A stretch of DNA of 5,595 nucleotides, from contig CABSBK010000089.1 in the NCBI GenBank assembly GCA_902475865.1, positions 1 through 5,595 of the forward strand. The letters run 5' to 3'. Of this stretch, positions 1 to 5,409 are shown piece after piece. This stretch comes from an uncultured Collinsella sp. GTDB lineage: Bacteria > Actinomycetota > Coriobacteriia > Coriobacteriales > Coriobacteriaceae. The notes under the pieces are model-generated. The model saw only the letters and a list, made by a program, of their open reading frames with translations, made no database searches and had not been told where the DNA came from. The first letter of the stretch is position 1. Every line of letters begins with the position of its first letter. The translations under genes were made by a program, and so were the position numbers.

Positions 1-17
1 CAACAGGGGAGTTTCCG

Positions 18-32
18 CAGGTAAAACCTGCC
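18..32. repeat. Short hairpin downstream of pth
   Basis: GCAGG and CCTGC pair around TAAAA, 30 bases beyond the pth stop. On the minus strand no T tract follows, so it is not a standard intrinsic terminator. The surrounding AT-rich stretch (33-50) resembles an intergenic repeat I associate with Collinsella, but one edge copy cannot show this. Confidence 0.3.
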
Positions 33-61
33 AAAATAAACCTGTCCCTAAATGGTAAGTT

Positions 62-691
62 TTAGTGCTTGCCGTTGGCGGAGGCGGCGCCGTTGACGTG
101 GTCGCGGGCATAGATCACGCCGTGCACGATGGCGAGACCCGCGGCGTCGGCCGCGCGGGTGCAGGTGTCCTGGAAATCCTCGGCCTCGCGGGCGCGCAGC
201 TGCTTAAGCACGTAGTCGGCAACGGCCATCTTGCCGGGAGGGTTGCCGATGCCGGTGCGGATGCGGCTGAAGTCGCGGCTGCCCATCTTGTCGATGATGG
301 AACGCAGGCCGTTGTGGCCAGCGTGCCCGCCGCCCACCTTAACGCGTACGTCGCCGGCGGGAATATCGAGCTCGTCGTGGATTACGAGCAGCTCCTCGGC
401 CTTGATCTTGTATTCGCGGCAGAGCTTGGAGATGGGACCGCCCGAGGTATTCATGTACGACTGCGGCTTGACCAGCACAATCTGGCGCTTGCCGCCCTCT
501 TCCTCGGGGTCGTTGATGTTGATGAGCGCGACCTCGGCGCCGGCCTGGTTTTTCCAGTACGTGACGCCGGCCTGACGGGCCAGTTCGTCGATTGCCTTAA
601 AGCCGGCGTTGTGACGGGTCTCGGCATACTCCTCGCCCGGGTTGCCAAGTCCAGCAACCATGCGAATCTTAAGCGGCTGTGCAGCTGCCAT
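62..691 (-). CDS. pth: Peptidyl-tRNA hydrolase (Pth)
   Basis: Cytoplasmic enzyme that cleaves the ester bond of peptidyl-tRNAs dropped by stalled ribosomes, freeing tRNA for reuse. The 209-residue product is close to the usual bacterial length (about 185-210). The N-terminal GLGNPG motif (residues 14-19) is followed by Y22 and RHNAGF (26-31); H27 matches the catalytic His20 of E. coli Pth and N17 matches Asn10. QSYMNTSG (77-84) carries N81 (E. coli Asn68), HDELD (105-109) carries D106 (Asp93, partner of the catalytic His), and GGGHAGHNGLRS (120-131) is the classical second signature. The start at 691 is preferred over the internal Met11 because AAAGGA lies just upstream. The gene ends in TAA. 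It is downstream of an accessory gene and a repeat element, and probably transcribed on its own. All key residues are present, so I see no sign of decay. Identity is near certain. Confidence 0.97.
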   Translation of the reverse strand: MAAAQPLKIRMVAGLGNPGEEYAETRHNAGFKAIDELARQAGVTYWKNQAGAEVALININDPEEEGGKRQIVLVKPQSYMNTSGGPISKLCREYKIKAEELLVIHDELDIPAGDVRVKVGGGHAGHNGLRSIIDKMGSRDFSRIRTGIGNPPGKMAVADYVLKQLRAREAEDFQDTCTRAADAAGLAIVHGVIYARDHVNGAASANGKH

Positions 692-696
692 GTTTG

Positions 697-702
697 TCCT
701 TT
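697..702 (-). promoter_or_regulatory. Ribosome-binding site of pth
   Basis: On the minus strand AAAGGA precedes the ATG at 691 by 5 bases. It supports the longer start; the internal Met codon at 661 has no comparable site upstream. Confidence 0.75.
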
Positions 703-720
703 CGTTGATTTGTCGCCTGC

Positions 721-750
721 TATGGTGAGCGACCCTGCTGCCGCTGTCAA
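721..750 (-). promoter_or_regulatory. Possible promoter of pth
   Basis: An exact consensus -35 box TTGACA is read on the minus strand at 750-745. The -10 candidate with an 18-base spacer is poor (ACCATA, 726-721), and CATAGC two bases further on is no better. It lies in the stretch between the repeat element (806-1009) and the pth ribosome-binding site, where a promoter would be needed if pth is not read through from upstream. Support comes from the -35 box and position only. Confidence 0.3.
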
Positions 751-805
751 ATGGAGGGCGATTGAGGTTGTTTGGGGGCGTTTGGACGGCCGTCGAAATC
801 CGAGA

Positions 806-1009
806 TGGACAGCTAGTTCAGATACGTATAAGTTCTGAGGATTCGAATTGCTCAATTCAATGCCGATGCGTTGTTTTGGAGCTTTAGTTAGCCCATATGA
901 CGCTGTTTTGAAGTCTACCCTGCCTTCAAATAGGGCGAATGGTATAGAGATAGCTGCAAAACAGCCTAATTCAATTTGTCTAGTTATACGTATTTGAACT
1001 AACTGCCCA
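806..1009. repeat. 204-bp inverted-repeat element, copy 1 (MITE/REP-like)
   Basis: The ends are 25-bp imperfect inverted repeats, 806-830 and 985-1009, with three mismatches between the arms. Each arm carries TAGTTCAGATACGTATA or a close variant, including the palindrome TACGTA. The left arm is almost identical to the left arm of copy 2 at 2334 (one mismatch in 25, then the same AAG). The interior is AT-rich, has no credible coding sequence, and contains a small internal hairpin (TTTGAAG pairing with CTTCAAA, about 906-929). The two interiors are only weakly alike; the word TTTGGAGCTTTAG is shared at different offsets. No clear target-site duplication is visible. It sits between the 3' end of the nuclease-like gene and the pth promoter region. 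A short non-autonomous mobile element is the best explanation; a dispersed structural repeat is the alternative. Confidence 0.8.
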
Positions 1010-1042
1010 GCCCTGTTTGACGGCGCACGGGTGATTCGCCGT

Positions 1043-2170
1043 TTAGACCGGTGCAAGGCCGATTCCGGCCCGCAGAGCGTTGAGCCAAGCGGCCTGACGC
1101 TTGCGATAGCCCTTGATGCGATATCGGAATCGGACTCCCGCGAGTCGATGCATCGTTTGGGCGAAGGCTTCGAGTGCAACAAGGTCTTTCATTTGGTCGC
1201 GATTGATAACCAGGACGTGGATGCCCATTGCCTTGAGGCCATTATTTCGATTGCCATCGTGGATGCGAGCGTTTTGAAGCTCATGCCCAATTCCGTTGTA
1301 TTCGTTGTCGACTCCGGCTGCCGGGCAATACAGGTCGCAGATGGCGTAAGGGATGCCGGAGGACATGTTGACCGCAAGGGTGTCGAAGTCGATTCGATAG
1401 TTGAGTAGCAAGCCTCCCATAGGTAGGCTGCAACACCCGAAACCACCAAAGCGCATGGGTGCTCCGAGAACGGCAAACATTAGGGATTCGGCTGGGGATG
1501 CGGATCCGGCCCGGGCGAGTTTAACGGCCGTGCGAAATGAGGCGTATGAGCTACTTTTGGCGAACCGTGCGACCGCCTCGAGCTCTTCGATGGTCGTGGC
1601 GGGCTCGCATTTGTAGTGTGCCTGTTCATAGCGGGTTTCGTTCTGTTGCTCGGCCACCGACTGGTTGCCCAGGCAATCAAGATCGCCCGTCGCTGCGCAG
1701 CCATCGCCCTTGGGCCAGATGTCGTCATGGGCAATGGGGTATGTTGCCCCGGGAGGAAGGGAGTAGGTTCCGAGCAGTTCCATGAGAAGCATCAAGGTTT
1801 TGGCGACTGATTCATTTTTGGAACAAAGCATGGCTGTCACGGCGGGAGACGTTGCGTAGATGTCGGCCTCGACGTGCATAATTGCACCTTCAGGAAGCGG
1901 AGCGGAGAGAATATGCTGAAGAAGTCGCTTGTCGGGGCGTCTGTTGTCTTCGTCTGAAACGAGAAGATCGAGCAGTTCGGAATCATCTTCATTCCAGGCA
2001 TCGAGTATCGAAAGTGCGCCAAAGTCTATCGCGTCATTATTGGGAATGCAGCTAGCCAAGGCCTGTGCTTGCTGTTCACTATCAACGAAGTCCCAGGGTA
2101 GGGCAGAGTACGCCCGTCGTGCGCGACGAATTGCGCGGAGGGCGGAGAAATGTGAAATCACGGTCGTCAT
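1043..2170 (-). CDS. Accessory protein with C-terminal PD-(D/E)XK (DUF559/Vsr-like) nuclease domain
   Basis: A 375-residue soluble protein with no signal peptide or membrane segment. The C-terminal part reads as a restriction-endonuclease-like fold: D279 in a hydrophobic strand (AICDLYCP), E290 in the next (VDNEYNG), H296, then a helix with D305 and R308 (IHDGNRNNGL), then a final strand GIHVLVI (316-322). This spacing matches DUF559/Vsr-type domains, though Asn follows where some relatives have Asp or Lys. The middle has ASPAES (224-229) and GAPMRFGGFG (236-245), and the N-terminal half has SHFSALRAIRRARR (6-19) and ELLGTY (131-136). I know this layout from Coriobacteriia proteins often annotated as AbiEi-like or DUF559 hypotheticals. 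Its substrate and role are unknown; defence or a toxin-antitoxin-linked role is conjecture. The ATG at 2170 is the first in frame after a stop, but no Shine-Dalgarno is visible. The gene looks less GC-rich than its neighbours and lies between two repeat elements. Confidence 0.82.
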   Translation of the reverse strand: MTTVISHFSALRAIRRARRAYSALPWDFVDSEQQAQALASCIPNNDAIDFGALSILDAWNEDDSELLDLLVSDEDNRRPDKRLLQHILSAPLPEGAIMHVEADIYATSPAVTAMLCSKNESVAKTLMLLMELLGTYSLPPGATYPIAHDDIWPKGDGCAATGDLDCLGNQSVAEQQNETRYEQAHYKCEPATTIEELEAVARFAKSSSYASFRTAVKLARAGSASPAESLMFAVLGAPMRFGGFGCCSLPMGGLLLNYRIDFDTLAVNMSSGIPYAICDLYCPAAGVDNEYNGIGHELQNARIHDGNRNNGLKAMGIHVLVINRDQMKDLVALEAFAQTMHRLAGVRFRYRIKGYRKRQAAWLNALRAGIGLAPV

Positions 2171-2188
2171 AGCTATAACGTACTAAGT

Positions 2189-2210
2189 TGGCGGCAGAAT
2201 GCGACCGCCA
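2189..2210. other. Short inverted repeat upstream of the nuclease-like gene
   Basis: TGGCGG (2189-2194) and CCGCCA (2205-2210) pair perfectly around a 10-base spacer, 19 bases upstream of the ATG at 2170. It could be an operator or a leader hairpin of the accessory gene. A 6-bp arm is short enough to be chance in GC-rich DNA, and no convincing promoter boxes surround it. The stretch 2171-2333 otherwise shows nothing I can name. Confidence 0.25.
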
Positions 2211-2333
2211 TACCGTTCTTTTCGCTCAGCGGGGCGCTGCGCGCCACGAACGGCTGGGTGTTATGAAATCGGTGGAATCGGTCGAGGGGATTGCAGGAAA
2301 TTGAGCTCTGCCGCGAAGGTTGACGATATCTAC

Positions 2334-2536
2334 TGGACAGTTAGTTCAGATACGTATAAGGCGGCGGGCGTTCGAGGCGTTTCTAAGGGCCTTTGAGGGC
2401 GATTTGAGGATAAATATGCAGCGGTTGTACTCGAAAACGAGGAGCTTTGGACGGTATGGCATCCGCCGGGGAGCTCCGAAGGCTCCGAACGGCCCTTTGG
2501 AGCTTTAGAAAAATACGTATCTGAATTAATTGTCCA
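2334..2536. repeat. 203-bp inverted-repeat element, copy 2 (MITE/REP-like)
   Basis: The ends 2334-2358 and 2512-2536 are 25-bp inverted repeats with three mismatches, of the same family as the element at 806-1009 (core TTAGTTCAGATACGTAT). The length is within one base of copy 1. The interior is more GC-rich than that of copy 1 and contains a strong hairpin, GCTCCGAA (2482-2489) with TTTGGAGC (2496-2503) around CGGCCC. A transcript of the whole element would fold into a long stem closed by its termini. It encodes no plausible protein. It lies 21 bases from the prs terminator and upstream of the nuclease-like gene, so it could affect expression of that gene. No clear target-site duplication is seen. 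Confidence 0.83.
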
Positions 2537-2557
2537 GGGAAGGTTGGCGAGGGATAG

Positions 2558-2593
2558 AAAAGGGTCGGAAGCGAGCTTCCGACCCTTTAAAAA
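2558..2593 (-). terminator. Intrinsic terminator of prs (bidirectional)
   Basis: A perfect 14-bp inverted repeat, AAAGGGTCGGAAGC (2559-2572) with GCTTCCGACCCTTT (2575-2588), is separated by 2 bases, so the real loop is about 6 bases. On the minus strand the stem ends in CCCTTTTC, and it lies just past the prs stop codon at 2622. A-rich and T-rich flanks on both sides would allow termination in either direction. Confidence 0.9.
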
Positions 2594-2621
2594 CACCAAA
2601 GATGATGCGATGCGCGTTGGA

Positions 2622-3608
2622 TTACAGCGCGAAGTCGCCGCCGACGAGCGTGGAGACGGGCTCCTCGTGGTAAACGGCGGAGATGGCCTGAGCGAACTCC
2701 TCGGCGACCGAGATGGTCTTGATCTTGCCGCCGACCTCGACGGGGATGGCGTCGGTGACGACGCACTCGACGATCGGGGCGTCGTTCAGGCGCTCGATGG
2801 CCGGACCGGAGAAGATGCCGTGGGTGGCGCAGACGTAGATGTCGCCAGCGCCCATAGCCTTGAGCTCCTTGACGTTGGCGCACAGGGTGCCAGCGGTGTC
2901 GATCATGTCGTCGTTGATGACGCAGGTCTTGCCCTTGATGTCACCGATGATGCCCATGACCTCGGCGGCGTTGTGGCGCGGACGGCCCTTGTGGGCGATG
3001 GCCAGGTCGCAGCCGAGCATGTCGGACAGCTTCTTGGCGGCCTTGGCGCGACCCACGTCGGGGGAGACGACAACCAGGTTGTCGGTGTCGAAGTGCATGT
3101 TGTTGTAGTACTGGCCAAACAGCGGCAGTGCGGACAGGTGGTTAACCGGGATATCGAAGAAGCCCTGGATCTGACCCTGGTGCAGGTCGAGGGTGATGAT
3201 GCGGTCGACGCCGGCGCGCTCGAGCAGGTTGGCGACGAGGCGGGCGGTGATGGGCTCGCGCGGGCCGGCCTTGCGGTCCTGGCGGGCATAGCCGTAGTGG
3301 GTGATAACGGCGGTGATGGAGCGGGCGGATGCGCGCTTGGCAGCGTCGGTGGCGATGAGCAGCTCCATGAGCATGTCGTTGACGTTGCCGCCGGCCACGG
3401 ACTGAATCAGGAAGACGTCGGCGCCGCGGACGGTCTCGTCGTAGCGGGCGTAAATCTCACCGTTGGCGAACTGCTTTAGCGTAAGGCCCGAAAGCTCGAC
3501 CCCAAGGTACTCAGCGATCTTCTGAGCGAGGGGACGGTTGGAGGAACCGGAATACACGCGGATGGACTTGCGCATATTCTCCGACTTCTCGGGATCATTA
3601 ATCGGCAT
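2622..3608 (-). CDS. prs: Ribose-phosphate pyrophosphokinase (PRPP synthetase, class I)
   Basis: Makes phosphoribosyl pyrophosphate from ribose 5-phosphate and ATP, the precursor of purines, pyrimidines, NAD, histidine and tryptophan; cytoplasmic. The 328-residue product is slightly longer than the usual ~315 because of a short N-terminal extension before MRKSIRVYSGSSNRPLA. Motifs in order: FANGEIYARYDETVRGADV (47-65), ATP-binding HYGYARQDRK (104-113), the family signature DLHQGQIQGFFDIP (141-154), VSPDVGRAKAA (181-191), the flexible-loop motif AHKGRPRHN (205-213), and the PRPP loop DDMIDTAGT (233-241). In the loop the commonly seen KRR is KGR; the lysine (K207) and second arginine (R209) are kept. 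The start at 3608 is backed by a strong Shine-Dalgarno; Met12 is a weaker alternative. It lies downstream of glmU with its own leader and a terminator on each side. Identity is near certain. Confidence 0.97.
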   Translation of the reverse strand: MPINDPEKSENMRKSIRVYSGSSNRPLAQKIAEYLGVELSGLTLKQFANGEIYARYDETVRGADVFLIQSVAGGNVNDMLMELLIATDAAKRASARSITAVITHYGYARQDRKAGPREPITARLVANLLERAGVDRIITLDLHQGQIQGFFDIPVNHLSALPLFGQYYNNMHFDTDNLVVVSPDVGRAKAAKKLSDMLGCDLAIAHKGRPRHNAAEVMGIIGDIKGKTCVINDDMIDTAGTLCANVKELKAMGAGDIYVCATHGIFSGPAIERLNDAPIVECVVTDAIPVEVGGKIKTISVAEEFAQAISAVYHEEPVSTLVGGDFAL

Positions 3609-3612
3609 TACC

Positions 3613-3620
3613 CTTCTCCT
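3613..3620 (-). promoter_or_regulatory. Ribosome-binding site of prs
   Basis: AGGAGAAG on the minus strand precedes the ATG at 3608 by 4 bases (more if only the AGGAGA core is counted), favouring this start over the in-frame Met codon eleven codons downstream. Confidence 0.8.
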
Positions 3621-3654
3621 TTATACATCGAATGCCATATAGATGCCTTGTTGC

Positions 3655-3660
3655 ATTGTA
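3655..3660 (-). promoter_or_regulatory. Possible -10 box of a prs promoter
   Basis: TACAAT (5 of 6 to TATAAT) is read on the minus strand at 3660-3655. It would place the transcript start near 3648 and leave a leader of about 40 bases before prs. No good -35 box stands at 16-18 bases. The position downstream of the glmU terminator makes a promoter in this 190-bp gap likely. Apart from this and the glmU terminator I see nothing else in 3609-3800. Confidence 0.3.
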
Positions 3661-3751
3661 ACCGTGCGACGGGGTTTATCGAGTCTTGATAACGTCTTTA
3701 CCGTCAACGGACACGAACCGACCACTCATCCGGTCGCGCAGGTCACGATAG

Positions 3752-3786
3752 AAAAAGGAGCCGCCCTCATGGAACAGCTCCTTTTG
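3752..3786 (-). terminator. Intrinsic terminator of glmU (bidirectional)
   Basis: AAAAGGAGC (3753-3761) and GCTCCTTTT (3777-3785) form a perfect 9-bp stem around a 15-base loop, starting 15 bases past the glmU stop codon. Read on the minus strand the stem runs into GCTCCTTTTTC. Symmetric A and T tracts allow weak activity in the other direction. Confidence 0.82.
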
Positions 3787-3800
3787 TGCTTGGTAAAACG

Positions 3801-5213
3801 TTATACCTCGTCGTCCTCGTGCAGACGGCGGCGATAATCGGCGGCCCAGCCCTCGATATTTACCTGACGGGCGCGGCCCAGACCGAGTGCGTCGGCCGGG
3901 ACCGGCTCGGTGATGACGGAGCCGGCGGCCACGAGTGCGCCGTCGCCGATCTGGGCGGGCGCGACCATCATGGTGTCGGAACCGATGAAGGCATCCTTGC
4001 CGATGACGGTCTTGTGCTTGTGAACGCCGTCGTAGTTGCAGGTGATAGAGCCCGCGCCCACGTTGACGCCGGAGCCCATGGTGGTATCGCCGATGTAGGA
4101 CAGGTGGGGCACCTTGGAACCCTCGCCGATCGTGGACTTCTTGATCTCCACGTGCGTGCCGGCCTTGGATCCGTCGAGCATGTGGGTGCCCGGGCGCAGG
4201 TAGGCGCGCGGGCCGCAGTCGACGCCGTTCTCGATGACGGCCTCGATGGCGATGGTCTCATCGATGGTGCAGCCGCTGCCGACGGTGGTGTCGGTGAGGC
4301 GGCTGTTGGGGCCGAGCTGGCACTCTTCGCCCACGGTGACGTGGCCGATCAGATGCGTCTGCGGCCACACGATGGTGTCGCGGCCGATGGTAGCGTCGGG
4401 GCCGATCCAAGCCTGCGTGGGGTCGATGAAGGTGACGCCCTCGGCCATCCAGTGCTCGTTGATGCGGTCGCGCGCGATGGCGGTGAGCTGCGCGAGCTGG
4501 ATACGGCTGTTGACGCCCAGGCCGTCGCGGTAGTCGTCGCAGTGGAAGATGGAGACCGCCTGGCCGTGACCCTTGAGGATTTCGAGCATGTCGGGCAGGT
4601 AGTACTCGGACTGCGCGTTGTCGTTGCCGATCTCGTTAATGTGAGCGGCGAGCTGCGCGCCGTCGAAGGCGTAGCAGCCGGCGTTGCACTCCAGCAGCGT
4701 GGCGGCCTGCTCGGGCGTGCAGTCCTTCTGCTCGATGATGCGCTCGATCTGACCATCGGCGCCCAGCTTGATGCGGCCGTAGCCAAAAGGATCGGGCGGG
4801 GTCATGGTCATGACAGTGCAGGCGAGCTCGCCGGTGGCGACGGTCTGCGCGAACTTGGCGACGGTGTCGGCGGTGATGAGCGGCAGGTCGCCGTTGAGCA
4901 CGACGACGGGGCCTTGCGTGATGCCGCAGGCCTCGAGCGCGACCTTTACGGCGTGGCCGGTGCCCAGGCGCTCGGTCTGCTCGACGCACTCGACCTTGGT
5001 GGCGCTGTTGGCGTAGGCGCCATCGATGAGGGCGCGCATCTCATCGGCGTGGCTGCCGATGACGACCACGACGCGGCTGCAGCCGGCCTTGATGGTGGCG
5101 TCGACGATCCACTGGACCATGGGCTTGCCCAGGATCTTGTGCGAAACCTTGCAGTGGTTCGACTTCATGCGGGTGCCCTCGCCGGCGGCGAGGATAATTG
5201 CGGTTGCGTCCAT
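3801..5213 (-). CDS. glmU: Bifunctional GlmU: GlcN-1-P N-acetyltransferase / GlcNAc-1-P uridylyltransferase
   Basis: Makes UDP-GlcNAc, the precursor of peptidoglycan and other envelope glycans, from glucosamine-1-phosphate, acetyl-CoA and UTP; cytoplasmic. The 470-residue product is of normal length. The N-terminal uridylyltransferase domain (about 1-235) has LAAGEGTRMKS (8-18), QTERLGTGHA (79-88), GDLPL (108-112), FGYGRI (143-148), EQKD (161-164), NAGCY (177-181) and NDNAQSEYYLPD (197-208). The C-terminal left-handed beta-helix has IGxxxxIG-type hexad repeats (about 255-435), R340, VEIKKS (355-360), VPHLSYIGD (368-376) with H370 matching catalytic His363 of E. coli, and GAGSITCNYDG (387-397). 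The frame stays open upstream to 5438, but ATG 5213 is chosen: it follows AGGAGAT, and the added 75 residues have no GlmU-like character. A terminator follows the gene, and it diverges from a putative transporter gene. Identity is near certain. Confidence 0.97.
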   Translation of the reverse strand: MDATAIILAAGEGTRMKSNHCKVSHKILGKPMVQWIVDATIKAGCSRVVVVIGSHADEMRALIDGAYANSATKVECVEQTERLGTGHAVKVALEACGITQGPVVVLNGDLPLITADTVAKFAQTVATGELACTVMTMTPPDPFGYGRIKLGADGQIERIIEQKDCTPEQAATLLECNAGCYAFDGAQLAAHINEIGNDNAQSEYYLPDMLEILKGHGQAVSIFHCDDYRDGLGVNSRIQLAQLTAIARDRINEHWMAEGVTFIDPTQAWIGPDATIGRDTIVWPQTHLIGHVTVGEECQLGPNSRLTDTTVGSGCTIDETIAIEAVIENGVDCGPRAYLRPGTHMLDGSKAGTHVEIKKSTIGEGSKVPHLSYIGDTTMGSGVNVGAGSITCNYDGVHKHKTVIGKDAFIGSDTMMVAPAQIGDGALVAAGSVITEPVPADALGLGRARQVNIEGWAADYRRRLHEDDEV

Positions 5214-5216
5214 GTG

Positions 5217-5223
5217 ATCTCCT
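5217..5223 (-). promoter_or_regulatory. Ribosome-binding site that sets the glmU start
   Basis: AGGAGAT on the minus strand lies 3 bases from the ATG at 5213 (6 from the AGGA core). It identifies this codon, not the upstream in-frame ATG at 5438, as the start. No convincing promoter for glmU could be picked in 5214-5300: TATAAC at 5234-5229 is too close to the gene, and TATCAT at 5274-5269 lacks a -35 partner. Confidence 0.8.
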
Positions 5224-5245
5224 GTTACGTTATAGAGACGTGTGT

Positions 5246-5273
5246 TTGGAAACGATACACGGCGCAATATGAT
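5246..5273 (+). promoter_or_regulatory. Candidate promoter of the divergent transporter gene
   Basis: TTGGAA (5246-5251), a 16-base spacer and TATGAT (5268-5273) match sigma-70 boxes at 4 and 5 of 6 positions. Transcription would begin near 5280, leaving a leader of about 130 bases if the gene starts at 5410, or about 40 bases if it starts at the in-frame ATG at 5320. It lies in the divergent gap with glmU. Confidence 0.4.
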
Positions 5274-5409
5274 ACCGCAGGCATATGATGAGCGCGTAGC
5301 GATTGACGAGTGACGGCCGATGTCGCTGCCGCCGGCGTGGTGTTTGCGCTGGTTGTGTATGGCGGCGGCGCTGCGGCGTTGGCGTTTGAGCGAGGGGATG
5401 GGGGTGCCC

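Noticed and set aside
65..838. A 257-codon open frame on the plus strand
   Set aside because: It is antisense to pth and runs into the repeat element; no recognisable protein.
806..1009. A CRISPR array or tandem repeat made of the 25-bp units
   Set aside because: There are only four units, in two inverted pairs about 200 bp apart internally, not regularly spaced direct repeats.
1020..1042. An ACGGCG/CGCCGT hairpin just after the nuclease-like gene as its terminator
   Set aside because: On the minus strand the stem is followed by CAAAC, with no T tract; a 6-bp stem is weak.
451..1182. A 243-codon minus-strand frame spanning the repeat element and part of pth
   Set aside because: It overlaps the 3' end of the nuclease-like gene and the 5' part of pth in another frame, and its middle is a translation of the repeat element. 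No family features.
2320..2508. A small open frame inside repeat copy 2
   Set aside because: It is just a reading of the inverted repeat and interior. The matching frame in copy 1 is not kept as a protein, so no coding selection is apparent.
2544..3479. A 311-codon open frame on the plus strand
   Set aside because: It is antisense to prs, has the same low-complexity Gly/Val/Asp composition, and would run through the prs terminator.
3786..5288. A 500-codon open frame on the plus strand
   Set aside because: It is antisense to glmU, rich in Gly, Ala, Asp and Val as expected from the complement of GC-rich codons, and shows no domain. glmU on the other strand has full catalytic motifs.
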